This document shows positions 16,209 through 23,871 of a stretch of 53,030 nt of DNA, one piece after another (the stretch's first letter is position 1; each line of letters opens with the position of its first letter). A program made the translations under genes and the position numbers. The notes below the pieces were generated by a model. The model saw only the letters and a program-made list of their open reading frames with translations. It was not told where the DNA came from and did no database searches. The DNA comes from Bradyrhizobium sp. Ai1a-2 (GTDB lineage: Bacteria; Pseudomonadota; Alphaproteobacteria; Rhizobiales; Xanthobacteraceae). The stretch lies in assembly GCF_000426245.1 (NCBI RefSeq), contig NZ_AUEZ01000061.1, positions 1-53,030 of the forward strand, read 5' to 3'.

Positions 16209-17662
16209 AGCACTTTTCCAGGATTCATGATGCCGAGCGGATCGAGCATTGCCTTGATGCTGCGCATCAGTTCGATCGCGACCTTGTCCTTGACGTCGGG
16301 CAGTTCATCGCGCTTGAGCACGCCGATGCCGTGCTCCGCCGAGATCGAGCCGCCCATCCGCAGCACGATGTCGAACACGACAGCGTTGACCTCGTGCCAG
16401 CGGTCGAGGAAGTCCGCGCTGTCACCGCCGATCGGCTGGCTGACATTGTAGTGGATGTTGCCGTCGCCGAGATGGCCGAACGGCACCGGCCGCGCGCCCG
16501 GGATCAGCTTGACCACCGCCGCGTTGGCCTCCTCGATGAAGGCCGGGACCGCGGCGACCGGCACCGAGATGTCATGCTTGATCGAGCCGCCTTCCGGCTT
16601 CTGCGCCGCTGACATCTCGTCGCGCAATTTCCAGAACGCCTGGCGCTGGCTCAAGTTCGCGGCGATCACGGCGTCGTCGACGATGCCGTCTTCCATGCCC
16701 TCGGCGAGGATGACTTCCAGCGTATCGCGCGCATCGTCGCGCGGCGAGGAAAGCTCCATCAGCACATACCAGGGGTGCTTGCTCGTAAGCGGATCGCGGA
16801 TGTCGATGCCATGGCGGATCGAGAAATCTACCGCGATGTCGGCGAGCAGCTCGAAGCTGGTCAGGCTGCCGGCGGCTTCGGTTTGCGAGATCGACAGCAG
16901 CTTCAAGGCATCCGCCGGCGATTTCAGCCCGACAAAGGCGGTCTCGATCGCGCGCGGCTTCGGAAACAGTCTGAGCGTCGCCGCGGTGATGATGCCGAGC
17001 GTGCCCTCCGCGCCGATGAAGAGATTGCGCAGGTCGTAGCCGGTATTGTCCTTTTTCAGTTTCGACAGCGCGTTGAGCACGCGCCCGTCGGCGAGCACCA
17101 CTTCGAGCCCGAGCGCCATCTCGCGCGCCACGCCATACGCCAATGCAGCGGTGCCGCCGGCATTGGTCGAGAGGTTGCCGCCGATGGTGCAGCTTCCCTC
17201 GGCGCCGAGCGAGAGCGGAAACAGCCGGTCGACATCGCTGGCGCGCTGCTGCGCCACCTGCAGCACCACGCCGGCCTCGCAGGTCATGGTGTTGGAGGCG
17301 GTATCGATCTCGCGGATCTTGTCCATCCGCCGCAGCGAAATCACCACCTCGCCATGATGCGGCGTCTGTCCGCCGACCAGGCCGGTATTGCCGCCCTGCG
17401 GCACCAGCGCGATGCGATGCGCCGAGGCAAGCCTGCAGATCGCGGCGACCTCCGCGGTCGAGCCCGGCCGCAGCACCAGCGGCGAGCGACCCTGGAACAG
17501 GTTGCGCTCCTCGACGAGGTAGGGCGCGATGTCGGTGGCGTCAGTCACCGCATATTTGTCGCCGACGATGGCGCGGAACTTGTCGATCAGTTCCGGCGGA
17601 AGCTGCGGCGCTGGCGGCTCTGCGATGTTCATCCCGGTCTCTTTCACTCCGGCCGCCTTCAT
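16205..17662 (-). CDS. FAD-binding oxidoreductase, GlcD / D-2-hydroxyacid dehydrogenase type
   Basis: A 485-residue flavoprotein of the vanillyl-alcohol oxidase fold. The N-terminal FAD_binding_4 domain shows LVPQGGNTGLVGGQTP and the LGAEGSCTIGGNLSTNAGGT segment. The C-terminal FAD-oxidase domain shows FGHLGDGNIHYNVSQP and AEHGIGVLKRDEL, the metal and substrate ligands of D-lactate and D-2-hydroxyglutarate dehydrogenases. It probably oxidises a D-2-hydroxyacid, with electron-transfer flavoprotein or quinone as acceptor. The ATG at 17660-17662 overlaps the sua5 stop (ATGA), which favours this start over the internal MNIAEPP. Confidence 0.92.
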   Translation of the reverse strand: MKAAGVKETGMNIAEPPAPQLPPELIDKFRAIVGDKYAVTDATDIAPYLVEERNLFQGRSPLVLRPGSTAEVAAICRLASAHRIALVPQGGNTGLVGGQTPHHGEVVISLRRMDKIREIDTASNTMTCEAGVVLQVAQQRASDVDRLFPLSLGAEGSCTIGGNLSTNAGGTAALAYGVAREMALGLEVVLADGRVLNALSKLKKDNTGYDLRNLFIGAEGTLGIITAATLRLFPKPRAIETAFVGLKSPADALKLLSISQTEAAGSLTSFELLADIAVDFSIRHGIDIRDPLTSKHPWYVLMELSSPRDDARDTLEVILAEGMEDGIVDDAVIAANLSQRQAFWKLRDEMSAAQKPEGGSIKHDISVPVAAVPAFIEEANAAVVKLIPGARPVPFGHLGDGNIHYNVSQPIGGDSADFLDRWHEVNAVVFDIVLRMGGSISAEHGIGVLKRDELPDVKDKVAIELMRSIKAMLDPLGIMNPGKVL

Positions 17663-18678
17663 TCGCGGCCAACGGCTGCGCGGCGCAGCCGGTCGTTGAT
17701 GGCTTCGCCCAGGCCTTCACCCGGAATGGGCATTACCGCGATCGCACGCGCGGCCCTGGTGTCGAGCGCGCGGAGATAGCCGAACAGATTGGCGGCGGCC
17801 TCGGCAAGATCGCCTTCCGCCGACAGATTCATCACGGCGGCCGCCGAATCAACCCCCGATATGTTCAGGGGCCCAAACGCCAGGAGCGCCTCTCCCGGCT
17901 CGATCCTGTCGGCGTTGAGTCGCACGCGCGTGCGCGGGGCGTAGTGGGAGGCAAGCATGCCCGGCGCGAGCGGCTTGCCGCCGTCGCCCGGCGCGAGCGG
18001 CTGGCCGTTGTCGCTTTCGGCGTCCGCCGGCAATTGATCGAGCCTGTGGCCGAGCACGCGCTCGATCTCGGCGCGCGGCAGGCCGCCCGGCCGCAGCAGC
18101 GTGGCGCGGTCGAAGCAGCCGACGATGGTGGATTCGACCCCGACCTCGACCGGGCCGCCATCGACGATCAGGTCGATGCGCCCCGACAGGTCGCTTACGA
18201 CATGCTCCGCCGTGGTCGGCGAGACATGGCCGGAGAGGTTGGCGGAAGGCGCCACCACCGGCCGGCCGAGGGCGCGCAGGATGTCGCGGGCAATGGCGTG
18301 GGCGGGCACGCGCACCGCGACCGTATCGAGCCCCGCGGTCGCAAGCTCCGCCACCGGGCAGTCTTCCGTTTTCGGCAGCACCAGCGTCAGCGGCCCCGGC
18401 CAGAACACTTCCGCGAGCGCGGTCGCCACCGCGTCGAATCGGGCGATTCGGCGTGCGGCGGCGAGATCGCTGACATGCGCGATCAGGGGATTGAACGCCG
18501 GCCGCCCCTTGGCCTGGTAGAGGTGGGCAATCGCGGTCGCGTTGGTGGCGTCGGCGCCGAGCCCGTAGACGGTCTCGGTCGGGAACGCCACCAGGCCGCC
18601 TTCGGCGAGTACGCCGGCCGCCGCGGCAGTCGTGGCTGTTCCGGCCGGCAAGATCCGGGTTTTCAGGCTGGTTTTCAC
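17659..18678 (-). CDS. sua5: L-threonylcarbamoyladenylate synthase (Sua5 type)
   Basis: A 339-residue enzyme that makes threonylcarbamoyl-AMP for the t6A37 modification of ANN-decoding tRNAs. The N-terminal YrdC domain is clear (FPTETVYGLGADATN, AKGRPAFNPLIAHV, SANLSGHVSPTTAEHV), followed by a linker and the C-terminal Sua5 domain (LAPGMLASHYAPRTRVRL), so it is the two-domain form. The start is GTG at 18676-18678. The frame stays open further upstream only because it crosses the antisense of tRNA-Pro, which gives a spurious peptide. It heads a four-gene operon with the flavoprotein, GNAT and nudK. Confidence 0.95.
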   Translation of the reverse strand: MKTSLKTRILPAGTATTAAAAGVLAEGGLVAFPTETVYGLGADATNATAIAHLYQAKGRPAFNPLIAHVSDLAAARRIARFDAVATALAEVFWPGPLTLVLPKTEDCPVAELATAGLDTVAVRVPAHAIARDILRALGRPVVAPSANLSGHVSPTTAEHVVSDLSGRIDLIVDGGPVEVGVESTIVGCFDRATLLRPGGLPRAEIERVLGHRLDQLPADAESDNGQPLAPGDGGKPLAPGMLASHYAPRTRVRLNADRIEPGEALLAFGPLNISGVDSAAAVMNLSAEGDLAEAAANLFGYLRALDTRAARAIAVMPIPGEGLGEAINDRLRRAAVGRE

Positions 18679-18747
18679 TGTGACTAAAATCCTCGAATGC
18701 GCTGCTTGCGGTCGCTCAAGCCCGACGCTATAAGCCGCGTTCTCAGT

Positions 18748-18824
18748 CGGAGTGTGGCTCAGCCCGGTAGAGCACTGCGTTCGGGACGCAGGGGTCGCAG
18801 GTTCGAATCCTGCCACTCCGACCA
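18748..18824 (+). tRNA. tRNA-Pro (anticodon CGG)
   Basis: A complete cloverleaf. The acceptor stem CGGAGTG pairs with CACTCCG. The D arm contains GGCTCAGCCCGGTAGAGC. The anticodon stem CTGCG/CGCAG holds the loop TTCGGGA with anticodon CGG. The T arm GCAGGTTCGAATCCTGC follows, then discriminator A and an encoded CCA. It decodes CCG, a frequent Pro codon in this GC-rich genome. It marks the boundary between the housekeeping block on the left and accessory genes on the right; the 275 bases after it hold no gene that I can support. Confidence 0.97.
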
Positions 18825-19099
18825 TTATTTCAATGACTTATAATTTCGGCATTCCGGCGGCGCAACGAAATGCGCAACCAAATGGCCTCTTAGCGGCATC
18901 TCCACCGCAGATTTCGGACGATTTTCCAGCCTCGGAGACCCCGTGCGGGCCGCGGTCTGGGCAAGTTGAGATTGATGGGATTTCGAAGGGGCGCTCGGGA
19001 ATCAGGTTGCCTAATCGCATCTGGCGGGGCCAGCGTCCCGATGAGCCGCGGGCTTCCCGGGTCCGCAGGCCACCGCAATCGACCGCCCTCTGAAACCGG

Positions 19100-20125
19100 T
19101 TACTTTTCCGGCGCCCGCAGCAGTATGGCGTGGGCGTGCATGTCGCCGGCGAGGCTAAGCGCCACGACCCATGGTGTGCTCACCTTGCCGTGCATCAGGC
19201 ACAGATTCACGGGAATATTTGCGACGGTCATGTTGGCGTTTTCGGCGAGCGTAAAGAACGTCGCGCCGGGCTCCAGCGTCTTTTGCCAGACATCCAGCAA
19301 TGTCTGCGAGGCCTGGTGGCCGGTCAGGGTAACGTCCTTGGAAGAGATGCCCTGGCGTTGCAGGAGGCGGCTCACGGCCTGCGGCGCCGTTTGGCCACCG
19401 AAGGTGCCAAAATGCTTCAGACCCGATTCGGTGACGTGGTAGTAGGGACCGGTCCAGTTCTGGGCCTGCGGATTCGGGTCCGAGACCCCGGGTTCAAACC
19501 GTACCTGGCGACGGTCGCCGATCAGAAACATATCGCCGAAATTCTGCTCCTGGGCGATCACCTCGGTATCCACCAGACGCCAGCGCGGTTGCTGCTCCGG
19601 CGCTGCCACGCCTACCACCGCAGCGGCCGCGCCGTCGGCCGCGCTCACCGACTGCGGCGTGTGGTAATCCATGATGGTTGTCCAGCCGCCGCCGATCGCG
19701 ACCAGGATGTTGCGCGCACGTCCGGCGCGGATCATGGCGTCGGCCAGTGCCACGCCGACATTGAAATTGCTGAAATCATTTGCCAGCGGAATCGTCAGCG
19801 TCCTGTCCGAGAGCTTCAGATCTCGCGTCAGCGCGAACAAATCCGGCGGTACGAAATAGGTATTCGGAGAGAGGCTGCCCATGACGATGTCGATCTGGCT
19901 GATGTCCAGGCCAGCATCGGCAATCGCTGCGCGTGCAGCCGGCACGAGGATATCGAGCACGGTCTGGCCCTCGGCCAGCACATGGCGCTTGTCATAGCCC
20001 GTGAATAGACCCTGTCCGTCAGGATGGTGCTCACGGAGCCAATCGAAGATCCTGTCGTCGTTGGTGCGGATGTCAGCCGGCAGATTTTGGGCCATGCCGA
20101 TAATGCCGATGCGGCTTTCAGTCAT
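19100..20125 (-). CDS. KAS III (FabH)-like protein lacking the catalytic cysteine
   Basis: A 341-residue thiolase-fold protein. The start is ATG 20123-20125, with GGAG upstream; a GTG three codons earlier has no spacing for a ribosome site. Conserved KAS III elements are ADGAAAAVVG (for GDGAGA), His270 in TGHQASQTL (for PHQAN) and Asn298 in ENANMTVANIP (for GNTSAAS). Where FabH has AACAGF, this protein has NDFSNF (residues 117-122): the position aligned with Cys is Phe118, with Ser119 beside it. The only Cys lies near the C-terminus. So it is not a normal condensing enzyme; it could be a Ser-type acyltransferase, as DpsC uses Ser, or a non-catalytic partner. It is the last gene of the operon with the oxidase and the ThDP enzyme. 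Confidence 0.85.
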   Translation of the reverse strand: MTESRIGIIGMAQNLPADIRTNDDRIFDWLREHHPDGQGLFTGYDKRHVLAEGQTVLDILVPAARAAIADAGLDISQIDIVMGSLSPNTYFVPPDLFALTRDLKLSDRTLTIPLANDFSNFNVGVALADAMIRAGRARNILVAIGGGWTTIMDYHTPQSVSAADGAAAAVVGVAAPEQQPRWRLVDTEVIAQEQNFGDMFLIGDRRQVRFEPGVSDPNPQAQNWTGPYYHVTESGLKHFGTFGGQTAPQAVSRLLQRQGISSKDVTLTGHQASQTLLDVWQKTLEPGATFFTLAENANMTVANIPVNLCLMHGKVSTPWVVALSLAGDMHAHAILLRAPEK

Positions 20126-20140
20126 GCGGGCCACTCCGGA

Positions 20141-21814
20141 TCAGGCTAAGCCGAGACGATGCAGGACGATATCGGCAGTCTCCAGCGCGCCCTCGGCCCA
20201 TGTCTGGTTGGTCGAGTACGCTTCACCGCAGATATAACAGGGAAAGTTCGCGACGGGCTGGGTCATGTGCTCGAGCATCTCTGCCGAGTTGTAGTTGACG
20301 TTCCAGAGATGCACGCCGCCGCCATACGGATCGCGCGACCAGTCCATATAGGCGGCATCGGTCGGCTTCGGCGCGCTCTCAATGCCGTGCATCTGCAACA
20401 GCTGGCGGTGCAGTTCGTCCACCATCGGCTGCGTGGCCTTGTGCGCGTCCCAATTTGCCTGCAACCGCTTGGAGAACTCGTCCGTCTGAAGTGACGACGC
20501 AAGCGGACTTGGGGCTCGGTTGAATGTCGGCAGCGCGCGCAGCACTGGCGCGCCCAATTGCAGGCCGGCCCTCTGCACGTCCGCGATGGTGTCGAGACCA
20601 GCCCAGAAGTCGACGTTCAGGAGGTCGTCATAAGCCATCACGAGGCCGCGCTCGCCGGGCTTGGGCACGCCACCACCGTCCGAACCGGCAGGCCAATAAT
20701 AGCACTGCCGCAACGGCAGGTCCGTGAGTGATCGGCCGCTGGAAACCCCTGCCGCCTGCCACCAGCTCTCGGGATACAGCAGAAAACACTTGAAGAGCGG
20801 AATCGCGCGGACCGAGGCGAGGTCGTGTCGGAATTGAGTGTTCCTTGAGTCAAGTACCTCGCCCTCCGGCCGCAACAATTCGATCGCGCGACGGGGCATC
20901 GCAAGCACGATGGCGCGAGCGGTAATCTTGCGGCCATCGCGCAAATCAAGCTGTACGCCCTTCGATCCGTCGGCGAGCTCAACGCCAACAAAGCCATCCA
21001 GCCAGCAGTTGAATTCGATTTCGCCTCCGGCGTCGCGGAATCTCTGCTGCAATTGCCAGGGCACCGCCTCGTAGCCCTCGTTCACCATCCGGTACTCGAC
21101 ACCCTCCGCAAAATCGAAAAATTCGGTGATGAGGTCGAGCGCGTTGGTGTTGCCGCCCAGGCAGTCATAGCCGACGGTCGTGCGCGCAGCGTTGTAGCCG
21201 TCCGGACTGATATACTTGGCCAGCAGGTTCCAGAATGCGTGCTGCCACAGCGGCAGGCCGTCGATCTTCTGGTCCAGCAGGTATTGCCGGAGCTGGCCGC
21301 TTTTGAGCTTGTCGGGGATCTCCGGCATGAGCTTGATCAATTCCCGCGTGATCAGCTCCGCCGGACTGGCACCCGTTTGGGCCGCGAGCCACTCGGCCTC
21401 GGCCGGGTCGAACCAGTAGGGGAGCACGTCCGGGTCGCCAAGCTGTGACGTGCGCAGAAGCTGGCCGCGCAGGAACGCAATGTTGTTTGAGACGTCCACG
21501 ATCTGCTTATGGATCGGCAGCTTGAGTACGTTCTCGACCAGGTCTTTCATCCGCGTTTGCGCGGGGCTGACGTAGCGCATGCCGCCGATCTCGGCGGTGG
21601 TGTCGGGCATATGCGGTGAGCGGGCAGAGAGCAGCCGGCCACCGATGCGATCACTGCCCTCGAACAGCTTCACCCTGAGAGGGCCACCGCGCGCGCTGGC
21701 CCAGTTCGCCGCCAGGCCGTCGCCGAGCGCCGACGTCATCAATCGCCAGCCGGTATAGATGCCGCCGACGCCGCCGCCGACGATCGCAATATCGAGATCC
21801 GGTTGTTGCTGCAT
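20141..21814 (-). CDS. Flavin amine oxidase family protein, L-amino acid oxidase-like
   Basis: A 557-residue FAD enzyme. The dinucleotide-binding motif IAIVGGGVGGIYTGWRL (G13-x-G15-x-x-G18) is followed by LFEGSDRIGGRLLSA, AEIGGMRYVSPAQ, and a C-terminal FAD contact around CYICGEAYSTNQTWAEGALETAD. This matches L-amino acid oxidases that release a 2-oxo acid, NH3 and H2O2. The amino acid substrate cannot be read. No signal peptide is seen, so it is cytosolic. It sits between the ThDP-enzyme gene (28-base gap) and the KAS-like gene (15-base gap), and probably supplies a 2-oxo acid to the ThDP enzyme. Confidence 0.88.
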   Translation of the reverse strand: MQQQPDLDIAIVGGGVGGIYTGWRLMTSALGDGLAANWASARGGPLRVKLFEGSDRIGGRLLSARSPHMPDTTAEIGGMRYVSPAQTRMKDLVENVLKLPIHKQIVDVSNNIAFLRGQLLRTSQLGDPDVLPYWFDPAEAEWLAAQTGASPAELITRELIKLMPEIPDKLKSGQLRQYLLDQKIDGLPLWQHAFWNLLAKYISPDGYNAARTTVGYDCLGGNTNALDLITEFFDFAEGVEYRMVNEGYEAVPWQLQQRFRDAGGEIEFNCWLDGFVGVELADGSKGVQLDLRDGRKITARAIVLAMPRRAIELLRPEGEVLDSRNTQFRHDLASVRAIPLFKCFLLYPESWWQAAGVSSGRSLTDLPLRQCYYWPAGSDGGGVPKPGERGLVMAYDDLLNVDFWAGLDTIADVQRAGLQLGAPVLRALPTFNRAPSPLASSLQTDEFSKRLQANWDAHKATQPMVDELHRQLLQMHGIESAPKPTDAAYMDWSRDPYGGGVHLWNVNYNSAEMLEHMTQPVANFPCYICGEAYSTNQTWAEGALETADIVLHRLGLA

Positions 21815-21842
21815 TTGGTTCGCCCCCTCGAAGCCGTAAAAT

Positions 21843-23642
21843 TCAATCGGCGATCGCCGTCGTGGGCCAATAAGGCTTGCTCCAATACGGCGGCGCCGCC
21901 TTCGGATCCACTTTCGCGACGATCACCTGTGGCCGTCCGGCAGCAGCACCGCGCAGCGCCGCTTCCCAGGCCGGGGCAAAATCGGCCGGCTGTTCGACGT
22001 CATACGCTGCGGCGCCAAGACCTTCCGCAACCTTGCGCAGGTCGGGGTTGCCCAGGGGATACGAAAACGGAACGGGATCAGGAAGAAATGCGTTCATGCC
22101 CTGGGAAACCATGTTCAGGTCATTGTCGTTGAGCACGACCCAGATGGCGCCGATCTTGTTCTGAGCGGCTGTGCTGATTTCACCAAGATGCATGAGCAGC
22201 GCGCCATCGCCGACCAGCGCGACACAGAGCCGATCAGGTCTGCCACAGCGCGCACCGACCACGGCGCAGACCGCAAAGCCCATTGGGCCCATGGCGAGTG
22301 CGCTATGCATTTCGCGCCCCTCAGGCACGATCATGTAGTGCATCGACCAACCGACACAGTTGCCGCTGTCGATGAATACCATCGCACCGGGAAGATCTTC
22401 GTTCTGCAGCAGATGGTCGTTCAGCAGCTGACAGAGCGCCGCCGGATGGAGCGTTCCCGACGTCCGTGCGTCGTCCGGGGGTGAAACGACCGGCGAATGG
22501 TTTTCCCTGATCTCCGCGATCTCCTTGCCGCGCGCCGCAACGGCGGCGGGATCGTGCGGGAAGGCCGGCGCCTGATCCCACAGCGCGCGAATGAAGGCGC
22601 CTGCTTCCGCAACGATGCCATCGGTGACCGGAAAGCCCCGGCCGATCACCGACTGGTCGAGGTCGACCTGCAGGAACGGCCCCTTGGGCACCAGCATCGG
22701 ATTCCATTTGTAGGTAGCGAGCTCGCCAAGGGAGGAGCCGATCACCAGCAGGGCGTCATGCGCCGCGGCGTTGGTTGCCGGGTCGATCATCCAGTATTGC
22801 GGCCAGAGGCAGCCGGCGAAGCCGTAGGCACGCAGCGAAAGTCGATGCGTCTCTGGAAATGCGCCCTTGCCGTCCGAGGTGGTGATGACCGGGATGTTCC
22901 ACCATTCGACCAGGCACCGCAACGCCCGCGCGGTCGCCGGATCGCGCAGCGCCTCCCAGCAGCCATTGCCGAGCAGAATGAGCGGGCGCTTGGCCGAGCT
23001 CAGCACCTCGAGCGCACGGCGGACCCCATGCTGGGGCGCGCCTACCGGCAGGCAACGATAGGCTTCCGGGCTCTTCGGCGGCCGCGCGGAGACGTAGAGA
23101 CCCGTTTGAGCGTCCGCGGCGGCAATGTTGTCGGCGATACCAAGGTGCACGGCACGACGGGGGATCGACAGCATGGATCGCAGCGCTTGCTCGACCAGGA
23201 TCGGCATGCTCGAGGCATCGGGGATATCGGCGCTGTAGCGCGTGGCGGCGGCATAGATGTCACGCACATTGAGCCCACAATCGGTGCCTTCCTGCAGATA
23301 GCCGCGGCCGAAGAACTGCTCCGGCACTTCGCCGGTGAGCGTCAGCACGGCCGAGCCGTCGAATTGCGCGTTCATGGTACCGGTCAGCGCGTTGGTCGCG
23401 CCCGGGCCGCTGGTGACCAGCACCACGCCGGGTTTTCCGGTCGCTCGATAATATCCGTCCGCCATATAGGCGGCGCCGGTCTCGTGCCGGGTGATGATGT
23501 ATCTGAATTCGTCGCGGTCATGGATGCGCTTGAGCAGATGCATGACGCCGGCGCCGGGAACGCCAAAAATGGTCGTGGCATCCTCGAGCGCCAGATAGTC
23601 CAGCAACTGATCCGCAACACTAGGCTTCGTTGATGCCGGCAT
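21843..23642 (-). CDS. Thiamine diphosphate-dependent enzyme, acetolactate synthase-like
   Basis: A 599-residue ThDP enzyme with the three-domain layout of acetolactate synthase and related carboligases or decarboxylases. The N-terminal PYR domain has the cofactor-activating Glu54 in RHETGAAYMADGY. A central domain contains LILLGNGCWEAL. The C-terminal PP domain has the ThDP motif from GDG (478-480) to N505 (VVLNDND). It lacks the exact valine-pathway features and no small regulatory subunit gene is near, so biosynthesis of branched-chain amino acids is unlikely. It is the first gene of the three-gene operon; condensation of two 2-oxo acids or an aldehyde to an acyloin is inferred. Confidence 0.88.
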   Translation of the reverse strand: MPASTKPSVADQLLDYLALEDATTIFGVPGAGVMHLLKRIHDRDEFRYIITRHETGAAYMADGYYRATGKPGVVLVTSGPGATNALTGTMNAQFDGSAVLTLTGEVPEQFFGRGYLQEGTDCGLNVRDIYAAATRYSADIPDASSMPILVEQALRSMLSIPRRAVHLGIADNIAAADAQTGLYVSARPPKSPEAYRCLPVGAPQHGVRRALEVLSSAKRPLILLGNGCWEALRDPATARALRCLVEWWNIPVITTSDGKGAFPETHRLSLRAYGFAGCLWPQYWMIDPATNAAAHDALLVIGSSLGELATYKWNPMLVPKGPFLQVDLDQSVIGRGFPVTDGIVAEAGAFIRALWDQAPAFPHDPAAVAARGKEIAEIRENHSPVVSPPDDARTSGTLHPAALCQLLNDHLLQNEDLPGAMVFIDSGNCVGWSMHYMIVPEGREMHSALAMGPMGFAVCAVVGARCGRPDRLCVALVGDGALLMHLGEISTAAQNKIGAIWVVLNDNDLNMVSQGMNAFLPDPVPFSYPLGNPDLRKVAEGLGAAAYDVEQPADFAPAWEAALRGAAAGRPQVIVAKVDPKAAPPYWSKPYWPTTAIAD

Positions 23643-23871
23643 CGTTTCCCCCGTTCGCAGAGCCCGCTTCTGCGGTTCAGCTGCGACCCCAACAACTATT
23701 AATTGTGTTTCCGATTCAAGCTACGTGGAGTTTACTATGTAAATCGCTATGGAAACCAGCCCTGTTCGTTCCGACAATCAAATATTTTCTTATCCAGACA
23801 GGTCGATGACACAGGTCGGGTGCCAGGCGTGAAAATTGAGTGCAAAGATCAAGTGCGAAAAATCGGTGAAG
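23643..23871 (-). promoter_or_regulatory. AT-rich upstream region of the ThDP-oxidase-KAS operon
   Basis: These 229 bases precede the ThDP-enzyme gene and are visibly richer in A/T than their surroundings. They contain a 13-bp inverted repeat TTTACTATGTAAA at 23731-23743 (5-bp arms), about 90 bases before the start codon. It could be a regulator site; no convincing -35/-10 pair is assigned. The region must also contain the end of the upstream cyclase transcript. Confidence 0.4.

Noticed and set aside
18679..18825. N-terminal extension of sua5 reading GVAGFEPATPASRTQCSTGL
   Set aside because: This is the antisense translation of tRNA-Pro, a well-known false peptide. The real start is GTG 18676-18678.
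18825..19099. Attachment site (attR) or integrase remnant after tRNA-Pro
   Set aside because: No integrase-like frame and no second copy of the tRNA 3' end could be found within the window.
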